In this document: in pieces, positions 10,501-22,500 of the stretch
Layout: every line of letters starts with the position of its first letter
Position numbering within the stretch: the stretch's first letter is position 1
Assembly: GCA_023634235.1 (NCBI GenBank)
Contig: JAMKCF010000003.1
Span: 8,568,742 to 8,632,741, forward strand
DNA: 64,000 nucleotides
Direction: 5' to 3'
From: Pisaster brevispinus
Taxonomy: Eukaryota; Echinodermata; Asteroidea; Forcipulatida; Asteriidae
Translations under genes and position numbers: made by a program
Notes under the pieces: generated by a model
The model's input: only the letters and a program-made list of their open reading frames with translations
The model's database searches: none
Told to the model about the DNA's origin: nothing

Positions 10501-13500
10501 GGGATCCGTACGTGGTGAGTACCGCCTCAGTACGGATTTGGGAGCAAGCAGACACGCCGTAGCACTTTTAGTGCACGAGGAACTTTCGCTGCGTTCGGGC
10601 TGCGGTCGGGCTACGGATTCACCCCCACGTTTTCAGAAAAACGTGGCGGCCGTGGCCTCCCCAAAAACGTACGGACTAAAAATACGCACGGTGGGTTGTG
10701 ACCGGGGCTTTAAGCGCTTGACACGCCTGCAAGCCAAAATGCAATTTGCACGCATATAGACCTTATGCACGTGACGTCATTTCAGTAGGGCGCCCTCGCC
10801 TAGACGTCAAAAGGAGGTTGTTCATTGGCCAATCCTGTGCGCCGCGCGCACAAATATGTGCGTTTCGATTGTTTCGTCACCGTTTTACCTCTAAGATGGC
10901 GGTTGAATGACGTCAATGCATAAGGTCTATACTGGAACGGTTGTAATAACACCTACATACTTAAAAAAATACATCCGTTACTAATTAGAATGTTACCATT
11001 GGTTTGTTGCAGGATCCGTTTGCAGTTATATTTTCCCACGTGATATTGTCAAAACTGTACTCCACTTGGTACTCCATTTCTTGTCCCTTTATAAATACAC
11101 CGTTCAACTGAATCTGTTTCCACTCGTCGATCCTAAGCCAAGGTTTTCCATCCTGTAAGTTTGGGCGCCACAATCCCGGTGACTCACTAGCATTACTCGA
11201 TACAGTTATTTTGAAGGCGTTGTTTTTTACTCTAGGCCAATGTTTTTTGCAGACTGAAAAAAGGAACACATAAAAGGAACTAAAACGTACTTTGAAGCGT
11301 AAAACATGACGTATATTCGCAGCAACAGTTCATTATTTTTAATATAAGAAACACAAAAAGAAAGATGCTCATTTCAATTTGATTTGAAAGAAGTGCCAAA
11401 GCGAGGGCAAGCAAGCCATTAAGCACTTTGCTTTCTTCTATATGGCATATTTGATACAAGTAGTAACTTTCGCTTATTAAAATACAAAATCGATGGAACC
11501 AGTCACAAACAGTACACATCACTTTGTATGTTGTTTGGTTTACTTGGAGCCACGAGTAGCAAAACCTGCGCATGCAGCAGATGCGCGCACGTTTGACGTA
11601 ATGACTTACCAACACGATTGACGCGTGCGACGCTTGGCGTGTGTTTCTATTTTTACGCATTGTGTGCGCACCACGCACTATTTCACTCAACGCATCTGGG
11701 CCCAATTTCATAGAGCTGCTAAGCACAAAAATTTGCTTAGCATGAAATTTCTTCCTTGATAAAAACAGGATTACCAACCAAATTTCCACGCGATTTTCAG
11801 GATAAGAAAACAACAGCTGACTACCAGTAACAAGCAATATGCAACACATGGAAATTTGGTTGGTAATCTTGTTTTTATCAAGGAAGAAATTTCATGCTAA
11901 GCAAATTTTTGTGCTTAGCAGCTCTATGAAATTGGGCCCTGGTGCTTGGACTTTTGGCCTTCTTATGTAGAGTTTGACCATAAACCATAGAGTTATATAT
12001 AGGAACTAGAGAGCGCACTAGCCTAGGTACGCGGCCCGACAAGGGCAGCGCGGCGGCCATTTCTTAAGTAGTCAAAAACAACGTCTAAACTATTTGTGCG
12101 TGTTGCAATTAACAATGAAAGGGTTTACTGTGAAATTTATGAATGCCAGTGAAGACCGTTTATAGTACTAAATAATCCCCGAATAAATATAATATTTTAG
12201 AATCTTATTCCATCACTTTGGACAATAAATCGTGATCGTGGCATGTGTGTGTTCATCCTCTACTATTGAAACAAATAACCTAAACCCCACGAAACAACTT
12301 TAATACAGCCGCTTTTTTTTAGACCGCATAATGTGTATTTAGCAAGCACACCGCGTATTCAATGTTGCCATCGTACAAAATGGCGCGCGTGTCTCCTTGC
12401 GGTCCCGTCGCGTTTGTGCACGTAGCATTACCAGTGCGCCCTCTAGTTCCTATATATAACTCTATGCCATAAACACACACTAGAAGAAAACAAACTAACT
12501 ATTGCGAGGATTTCCCACGTGCAGAGTGTAGTTTTTGCCTGAAACGCGGAATGGTTGTTTTTTGTGAGAATACTTCGTGCCATCCTCGTCTTCAAGATCC
12601 ATTCTGACCAACCACTTCTTCCGCTCGTCTTCACCGTTGGTCAGAATCCGAAGTATCTCGTTCCCGAGCCAAAACTCCCCTGTCAGGGTACCGAAGCCGT
12701 CCTTGTACTCAGCCCATGATCGATTGAAACTAAGAGTCCCGTTCATGAACCGTCTCTGGAAAACCTTATTGAGAAAGAAATGAAACCGAGAAGATATTAC
12801 TCATCCAAGCAATGTCGGAACACACTATAGCAGAGATTGTAATTACTTGAGATGCAATAAACTTGCTTTAAAATGGAAGCTAAATTCAAATAATTATTAT
12901 ACAATAAGTGGTATCTTCAAGACGGAAGTGATTTTATCTAAAAAGTAGAATAATCAATCTCAAGGTTGAATCCTGTGTTTATGAAAAACATGTGACAATG
13001 ATCACTTACAGCTTGGGACTTTACAAGCATAATTATGTATACAAATTAACTGCTGTTTCCATGAAGAAAGTTTTGAACAAAACAAAATAATGATTTTTTT
13101 TCATTTGAACGCAAAGAATTTGGTACTCTTACTTAATGTGTACATAGATGATATTTTATTTCTACTTTTGTTCAAAGAATAACATCAAAAGTTTGTTATA
13201 AGTTTTCCGTAAACATTGTTTATCTGTTTATTGTACCGTTAGGCCGATTAGTTTGTTTCTTGTAATTTTGTTTTTGTGTGTTTATTGTGTTTGTGGGTAG
13301 GGGTGTATGTTTGTTTGTTTGTATGTTTTCGTTATGATGTCTAAAGACCAGAGTTCGTGATTTCAGCGTAAAGTTGCATTGGTATTTTAAAGTAAATGAT
13401 AACCAGTGCTTCTGGATGAGTAAATTTAGTTCTGTCTTAATTTCAATAAACAAGTTGCCATATAAAAGACCCTGCAAAATTCCTTAAATCAAATTTGTCA

Positions 13501-16500
13501 CTTTCAAGAAAGCCAGAATAAGGTGTAGGCCTATATCAGGAATTACATTCAGAATAATTCCAGTGCAAGTGACCGGTCTCAAGTTTATAAAATACTCGAC
13601 AAAACATTTATTGGTTTTGTCCACATAATTACTTATGAAAACCTCGACCAAAAGGGCTAGCCTATCCTTTAAAAGGTAGTCTCTGGATTGGTGATTATAC
13701 AAAAAGAAAACAACCAAAAATCTTACTTGGTGAGAAGCACTTCAGCTTTTGATAACTATTTTTGAGAAAGGATTCCCTTTAATGTAATATAATAGTTTGA
13801 ATAAATTTCAACCCTTGAAATATTTGAGTCTGAGAAACGATTCATGCATGAATCGTTTCTGAGTTTTCTGAGGGTTGGTGTCCGTTCGCGAATGCTGTCG
13901 TTAGAGATGCGGTGTGTACCCGCTGTCACCTCGCTTAACGTAAAGAAGAACGACTTTCTTGTAAAAATACAATGACAATTGTTTGCTGTTCTCTCAGCAA
14001 GATAGACACTGTATCTAGCTGAAACTTTCACATCTGATGAATGTTATTGTATCTGTCTTGATAATTTTGTCTGTAAGTATAAATCAGCATAACCTTGACA
14101 AAAACAAATATATGACCCTACCATTAAGACTAACAGTTACAGAAAGTAATGATACTAGAAATGACTTACAATCCAGCCTCTTTGAGTTCCCATTTTGCAA
14201 TACACTCGCAAGCCACCCGTATACTGCGGTGGGTAAATGGTGTAAACACCACTGGAGTTGTAACCAGCTTGCATTTTAGCCTGACAGTCACCTGGGAATG
14301 AAAATGTACAAAACAATACAGTGCGCAGTTCTGGTAACTTTATCTAACCATTATTGAATTTTAATTAGAAGCCTATTGCCGTTTCCCTTTTTAATGAAAA
14401 GCTGTTTACAGTGAACTTCAATCAGAAGACTTCAATCAGAAATAGCGCTTCGAACTACTTAAATTTTGAGATTATATAGTTCAAGGAAGGACCAAGCCAG
14501 CCGCGCTGCCATGTCAGCGCTCCGTATCGATACCTCTCGTCACAGCCTCACTACCATGGGCAGCGCGCCGTAATCGATACCTCTCGTTACCATTAATAGT
14601 CTCTATTATGAGCAAGTTCGGGTGGCTGACTAGAGTCGACTAGACTTAACCATAGTCAATCTAGATGTCACTCGAACGCTGCATGGTTGAACTAGCTAGT
14701 CCAACTGGGTCATAAATGAATAATATTTTTACACGGTCACCCTAAACTGCATACAGTTAGACATATCCCAAGATCAAAGAACATTGAGAGGGGACCAGTC
14801 ATCCTCGTTCCCAGGGGTGATCGATCTCGCCGCGCAATTTTTTCCCAAGCGTGCCTTGCTCGATCAAAATGGGCTAGAATCTAGCACATTTTAATTAGGC
14901 CTGAGGCCGATCCATTCTAACAATAACGCGCGCGCTCAAGTATGGTAACCCATAAAAGAGGCATCAAGTCAAAAAGCAACTGGTCCTCTGTCATTCTTCT
15001 TTGATTTTCGCTATGTCTAACTGTATGCAGTTTAGGTTGACCGTGTAAAAACATGATTCATTTGAAATGGAATCGCGTCAAAATACTTGCACTTTCACAC
15101 GCGCGTACTAAGCGTCCTACAAGCGCTATACATGCGTTCGAAAGTTTTTAACAAGCGTGCACGCAAAGTAGTCACCATTGGGAGCCAATCAGCGTTGTTT
15201 CTCAGTACATCCCTTCCAGGGGTTAGTGACGAGATAGGTATCGATACGGCGCGCTGCCCATGGTAGAGAGGCTGACTTGATGCCTCTTTTGCGGTTAACC
15301 ACACATGAGCGGGCACGTAGAGTGGATCAGCCACAAGCCTAATTAAAATGTGCTAGATTCTGGTACATTTTAATTAACCAGTTCCAGGGGTTATGAGCGA
15401 GCAAGGCATGCTGGGGAAAAATGGCGCGGCGAGATCGATCACCCCTGAGAACGAGGCTTGGACCAAGCGACAATCAGCTCAAAATATACACGCCACTTTG
15501 TTTATTTCTTAGAGTTATGTATAGGAACTAGAGGGTGCACCAACAAGGGCAGCGGTGGCCATTTCGTAAGTAGTCAAAAACAATTCAACATGTTGTCTAA
15601 ATTATTAGTGCGTGTTACAACAGAGCAATGGTTAACAATGAAAGGGTTTACTGTGAAATTTATGAATGCCAGTGAAGACCGTTTGAAGTGTTATATTATA
15701 ATCCCCAAATAAATTTAATATTTTATAATTATATTATACAGAGTCCGGGAAGGGACAGTGGAAGACAAAAAAATATGCAGGGGCTAATTCCTTCGTACGG
15801 TTAAGTAATCCGTTCGAACGAATTAATGATCCGTTCGCACGGTTTAGTAATCCGTTCGAACGAATTAGTAATTCGTTCGATTGGATAACTAAACCGTACG
15901 AACGAATTAGCCCCTACACATTTTGCTTCCGCTGTCTTTTCCCGGGCTTCGTATATTTATCAAGCAAACCGCTTATTTCGTATTCAATGTTGCCCTCGTA
16001 CAAAATGGCGCGCGTGTCTCCTTGCGGTCCCGTCGCGTTTGTGCACGTAGCATTACCAGTGCGCCCTCTAGTTCCTATATAACTCTATGGTTAATTTTTT
16101 TAATATTCCTGCGTGCAAGATATGACCGCGTACGACATTCTCGAGCGTATACTGGGTAGGTTATAAATTTTAGTCATATTTGAATGTCATCATTTACGAG
16201 TATAGAGTTTCAAGTCGTAGTTTATATTTTACCATGGCACTTGAAGTAGTCGCGTAAGACCTCTTGGTTGTCCGTGAAGATTGGATGGTCCGTGTAGTAT
16301 GGTTGAAACGCCCTCTTTGGGATGACCATGTACACGCCCCCTGGTCTGGTCTCCGAGCATGAGCAAAGATCCTGTCGCTCAAGAGGTAGCACCCAGCGGA
16401 GCTTGCCCCGCTGGTCTGGATCCGGTTCTTGTACAAAATAGCACAGCCTCCCCGAAACACACCATAGATTGGCTTTTAAGGAAAGAAACATTACTTATAA

Positions 16501-19500
16501 TAATTGAGTGAGTTTTGTCAGTCTTTTTACAAAAGTTTTGGAATATGAAGTCAACCTTTAAGAACAATTTGACCGATAAAGGCATCAATCCGACTGTAAA
16601 AAACTAACCCTGAACTTTATTTCCCTTAACCTTGTGGTGGGGTTCCAATGGAATGAACCATTGAAAGTAGCCTCATTGAATAAACCGACATCTAAACGAT
16701 TTTGTTGTAAGAGATTGTTTTGTACGGTCTGCTTTATGCATGCCTTTATCAATCTGAGAGCGATTAATTGTAGACAAAGGCAACATCGGCCATTTTAATC
16801 TCTATAAATTCACTAGCCCTTGCGGCCTTTCACTTTTGTATTATACTACAGTGACGTCCAGGATATGAGGGCCCATTTCTCGTACGGAAAATTTTCAAAG
16901 CTTAATAACTCAAACCTTACCTTCACGAAGCCTAGCCCCAGAAACGGGCCCTCAAATCTAGGACTCTGTATCTGTGTATAGCACAGAGGAAGAGTCCTAT
17001 ATAGGGCTATAAATTCACCAACTTTTAAAGGGGCACTGTCGTCGTGGCCGGACATGGATACATGAACTCTGACTCACTCAGTTACTATACACGCACGCGC
17101 GTGAATCGGCGCTTACGGAAGCAAGGAATTCCGCGCTTACGTCAAATGTATTTCATGGGTAAGCAGGGAATTTTCGCTTGTGCGCGTGCGTACTCCACGC
17201 TCCTAAAATTTCTGCGCTTGCAAAGTAAGCGAGGAATGGTGACCGTAAGCCATGAAATTGGGCCCAGCATTTAATGTCTGGCCACAGATTTACCGTGACC
17301 AGGACGACGTCCCAGTGCCCCTTAAAATATGTTGTTTTCTCTCTGTTACATTTCGCCGGGTGACCATTTGCTATGGGGCGCCGTTTGTGACTTTATTACG
17401 AAACTCTTATATATAGAACGAAACCAATATATAAAGAACGAAACAAATATATGTAGAACGAAACCAATATATATAGAACGAAACCAAAATAAATAGAACG
17501 TAACAAAATAACTATAGACCGAATCAAATATATAGAATGAAACCAATATAAATAGAACGAAACAAATATAAATATGCCGAATAAGTATATGGAACGAAAC
17601 AAATAAATATATAGCCCGAATAAAGTATATGGAATGAAACCGATATATATATAACGAAACAAAAATATAAAACAAAAAATATATAGAACGAAACAAAAAT
17701 AATTATATAGAACGAAACAAAAATATATATAACGAAGCGCCGCCGACGACGATTAAGGGCCAGGCCGCAATATTTACAGAACGAAAGCCAAAATATATAG
17801 AACGAAAACTAAAATATATATAACGAAGCGCCGCCCGCGACGATTAGGGGCCAGTCTACTAGACTTGAAATCAAGTCGTTGGATCATAGAGTTGTAGTGG
17901 CATGCATCCAAACCTGTGAAAATAATAAACTAAATAAAACTGAACGCTGGGGGAACCTCACTTTTGCATGCAAAATTCAATTAATCTAAGGCTCGAATAG
18001 GGTCGCACGACGCAAGAAAACGCGTAAATAAAACAAGAATAAATAATTTTTTATATGAAAAAGTAATGACCAAATGCAATAAACAAACAAAATGAATACT
18101 AAACCAGTAACAAAACACATATGCCTATAAACTAAACCCAGTACACGGTGCCATTTAATTTTTAACAGATTACAAATCAAGATGGCTTTAAAACCGAGTC
18201 CATCCATAGCAGTAACTTGAAGCAAGCAAAACTGAAAACATTAAGTACATAAAATCCACGAAATAAGTGATGGGAGAACACATGTGGTGTTACCCTTGCG
18301 CTCTCAATTTTATTAATTCGGCCATTTCTCAACAAACAAACATACAAAATATTACAAAAATATAAAAAAAATCTTTGCCCATATCAAGTTGGCCACGCAG
18401 GATTGACAACAGTGTACTCAAACACTGTGACTCGAAAGTCTGCTAATCCAAAAAATTGGAACACAAGTAAAACATATATATTTATAAATCAATAAAACAT
18501 TAGGAAGTATATATAGTTATTTTACTAAATTAATAAATAAATAACTAAATAAATTAATAATAAATATTTTATAGAAAGACACTAAGGCAAGGAGAGAGAA
18601 AAATATGAATAACTAAATGAATATATAAATACTTAAACAAACAAACAGATAAATGAATAAACATATAAATTCAATATAAATAAATAAAATAAATCATTAA
18701 AAGAAAAGAAGAAACAAAATTAACTAACAAATCAACAAGAAATAAATATGAGTTTTCTCGGTCAAATTCGGCAAATGAGCAGCCAATTAATTTTCGTGCG
18801 TTCGAATTAAAGCTACTTTGCCTCTCCAGTTGTTACTGCGTTTCAAATTCAGAATTCTGCCATTCAATTTCGTTTAGAGGCATTCAAATTCCTTAAGCAC
18901 TGTGTACAATTTAGCATATCGCCATTCTTTTTCGTGACACACAATCATCATTCAATTTAGCAAAGCTGGTTCGACTGGAGATTGTTACTGATTTATTTTT
19001 TTCAATTTCGTAAAGAGGCAATCAATTTCGCTAATTGAGAATTCAAATAAGTAAGATAAAGAAACGCGAATAAACAGATAAACTGTACTCGGCAACTGTT
19101 TCGCATCTTTACTTTAATTCAGGCAAACCTTATTTTGCTTTATGAATATGTTTCCAGTAGATTTTACATTGGGCCCATTAGGTTTTTTCTTCTTCTTTGT
19201 TTTCTTCTTTAATCTTTTCTTGATATTTTTTTTACATTTTATTTTACTTTGGGGGATCTTTATCGGTTACTGACCGAGACCTAATTTTATTCTGTGTTTG
19301 AATGGGGTGTTTCTTTATGTTTTTCCTGGTTTCTTATTGAGCTGCCATTTCTAGAAATATGCGTGTAGTAACGAAAGCTTGTCTTCGAAGGAAACACAAT
19401 TTTAACAGAGCGTTTTTTTAGATTGCACAAATTCCAGAAATGAATGCCAAAAATTAAATTTGAATGACTAAACACACGCCTCAAAAAGCTCCTGCGACTT

Positions 19501-22500
19501 TGAATGCTGGCTTGTTGAATTGTTAAAGTTTAATGATTATTTTGTTAAATCGAATGACGCAACAGTACATTTGACTAATCATAAAACGAAATCGAATGAC
19601 CCTTTTCATTAAATTTATAAGTCATGAAAGTAACGGGACAAGTTATTGGTAAAGCACTTAAATGAGTCCAGTAAAATAGAATTTCTGATGTGTGAGGGCA
19701 AACTGCTCCAGATACGAGGAAATAAGTGACGGGAGTGTTCTTCAGAGAAAGTGTTTTTACAAAGCGATGATAAGTTGTGGGAGGGATATGGTAAGGGGTT
19801 CGGGATGTATTGCAAAATTAGGGAAGTGGTTAGAATGAAAAATGTATTTAATTGAAAGGGGTCAGGGCTGTAGTAGGACATGGGCGTCGATGAGTGGGGA
19901 TGGAACATGTCCCACCGTCTTTTTAGACTGGGGGACAGCATATCAGATATCCCCGCACGTTTTGACTGACTTTGCATTAGAATTATGCAACAAAAATGAG
20001 AAAAATACACGACTGTCTTGATTTAATATTTCCGTTTCTATTTAATACAGCAAAAAGGACAACAATTTTTTGTCCCAGACGTGAAAACGCCCCCGCACGC
20101 ATTGGACGCAAATGCGCCGAATTTTTTCCGTATTTCGCACCGTTAAAAAAAAACACTGTGAAAACGGGCACGCGTGTACTACCTACGCGCTGATTGCACA
20201 GGTCTCAGCCAAATGCGCCTGGACGTTTCATCATCGATGACAGCCCTTGCAAAGGGTCTATAAACCACCATCGGTTGTTGACAATCAGGCAGGATCGAGG
20301 ATTTACGCACACACAAGAACACAATTTGCATCTTATGAAGTAGTTGTCGCATGCATGCTACGAAAGCTCATGCATTTTTTTACAATGTTTTTGTTAGTCT
20401 TTAAGTGCTACCACTACCTTTACTATTTTTACTGAAGAAATTGTTGTAATGTGGTTATAATTAAAAAGGATTGTGAACAAAATGTATTGTATTTGGTGGT
20501 TAGGTGATTGAGTCAGCAGTAACAGAGCTTGAATATTCAAAGCTGCTAGAAAAATGACTAATCATAGACCTTTTTAAAGACACGCCTATTATTTTCTTGT
20601 GGTTTTTATTTTGTACAAAACTTTGGCCCAAACTGACGCCAAAAATGCAGGAGTCAACCTCTTTCTTCACTGCACATTTCCCATCTATATGTATTTAAGA
20701 CATCTATCATTAGTTAAAGCATAGAAAGTGGGATTTAATGTAGTGGTGTGGGCCCCATACAGTGATACTAAATCGTTAGATCTGACTACCTTCCTTCCTC
20801 CATGATGTGACCACCACATGAGCTGAGACTGCCAAATGAGGATTATCACCACAAGAGGGTGTCACACACCACGGAATGAGAAAACACTTGATTTTGGTCT
20901 ACAGACAAACATGAGACAGAGTACAAATGACGTAACTTTTCTTGCAGTAATGAACCTGAGATTTAAGGTGTGTTTCTCCCTGTACCACCACCAGTCAGGT
21001 AGTAGCATTAGTCCCTCATTTGGCTATTGGAATGTGTAGTAGGCCTACACATGATGGATATTGGAAGCTTTTTCAACTACTTTTGTAGATCTGTCAATAA
21101 TTCTGAGAGGCATTTTCATACTGAAAACCTAAATGTTATTGAAGTTATTCGAAGGCGACTTGAGGATTGTTTGGATGTACTGGGTGTTTTGATTTCCCGT
21201 GCTGAAGGCATTGACTATTATGCTGAGGTGATCGTTTCGTTAGTGCAACTTATTAATCGCTGCGGGGAGTTACACGAACATTATGAACGTGCAGCTGCAG
21301 GAGACCATGCAGGCACTCAACAGCGTCATTGCCGTGTGTTGAATACTGGAAACCCAGGTCGACCACAGATAGACCTTCCACAGGACATGTTGGAATCGCT
21401 GTACCGCATACATCGTTCATGGACAGTCAATATATGCGACGAGTAGGCTCGAGTGCGTGTGAGTGCATGCCATGGCCACTACAACTCTATGATCTAACGA
21501 CTTGATTTCAAGTCTAGTGGACTGGCCCCTAATCGTCGCGGGCGGCGCTTCGTTATATATATTTTAGTTTTCGTTCTATATATTTTGGCTTTCGTTCTGT
21601 AAATATTGCGGCCTGGCCCTTAATCGTCGTCGGCGGCGCTTCGTTATATATATTTTTGTTTCGTTCTATATAATTATTTTTGTTTCGTTCTATATATTTT
21701 TTGTTTTATATTTTTGTTTCGTTATATATATATCGGTTTCGTTCAATATACTTTATTCGGGCTATATATTTATTTGTTTCGTTCCATATACCTATTCGGC
21801 ATATATATATTTGTTTCGTTCTATTTATATTGGTTTCATTCTATATATTTGATTCGGTCTATAGTTATTTTGTTACGTTCTATTTATTTTGGTTTCGTTC
21901 TATATTTATTGGTTTCGTTCTATAGATATTGGTTTCGTTCTATATAATTTGGTTTCGTTCTTTATATTTTGGTTTCGTTCTACATATATTTGTTTCGTTC
22001 TTTATATATTGGTTTCGTTCTATATATAAGAGTTTCGTAATAAAGTCATAAACGGCGCCCCATAATTTGCGACGGTTGTATTCTGCATGACAACTTGCGA
22101 AGGGAACTTTATCTGGTACTGGAAAGGTTTATTCTCGTTTCTTCTTCAAATTGAGGCAGAAAGGTGGGGACACCATGAAATTATTAAAAGCGCAAACAAG
22201 CTGTGTAGGTCTACGTGTGAAAGGTGACGGGACTATAAAATACTGTAATTTATTAACGAGCAGTGATCAATATAGCTCTTTGTTATGAGGACAATAGTTG
22301 TCAGTGACTAATTCGCAATAGCATCATTTTTGTGCATAGCTTGAAAACTAATTAAGCCCGTGGAAAATTCATAAAATGTTTGGTTAAGTATGGTCTACAT
22401 CAACTAAAATAATTAAGTGGTCCTTGGTCTCCATAAGGTACCGAAAACGAGCACAACCTTACGCAGGCCCGCGAGAACAAATTTTTGCAAAGGGGTGCTG

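Larger units (their letters stand above)
17372..22064. mobile_element. Foldback-type TIR element FB-B, 4.7 kb, with long arms of ~20-22-bp tandem units and a 6-bp TSD
   Basis: The outer tips are TATGGGGCGCCGTTT at 17372 and its inverse ending at 22064, followed inward by the shared GTGACTTTATTACGAAACTC (ATGAC in the right arm). The arms are tandem arrays of about 20-22 bp (consensus GGTTTCGTTCTATATATATT, read on the plus strand in the right arm). Two shared GC-rich blocks (CGCCG-CGACGATTA-GGGGCCAG) and an inner edge with CATAGAGTTGTAGTGGCATGC complete each arm. The left arm is about 17372-17906, the right about 21468-22064. A perfect 6-bp direct repeat ATTTGC lies at 17366-17371 and 22065-22070. 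The interior carries an ORF fragment (21027-21446), a LINE 3' end (19615-19960) and AT-rich sequence. It sits in intron 1 of the FReD/discoidin gene. Confidence 0.85.

Noticed and set aside
11280..11849. 189-codon minus-strand open frame
   Set aside because: It runs into the palindromic MITE, has no recognisable domain and lies upstream of the discoidin A acceptor at 11253.
17346..17696. Open frames rich in FRSIYIGFVLYI-type sequence (also 21680-21947)
   Set aside because: They read through the AT-rich tandem units of the FB-B arms. The apparent membrane protein is an artefact.
17372..22064. Polinton/Maverick identity for FB-B on the basis of a 6-bp TSD and integrase-like ORF
   Set aside because: Tips begin TATGGGG and not AG, the length is only 4.7 kb, and no polymerase, protease or capsid-type gene is visible. 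I leave the superfamily open.
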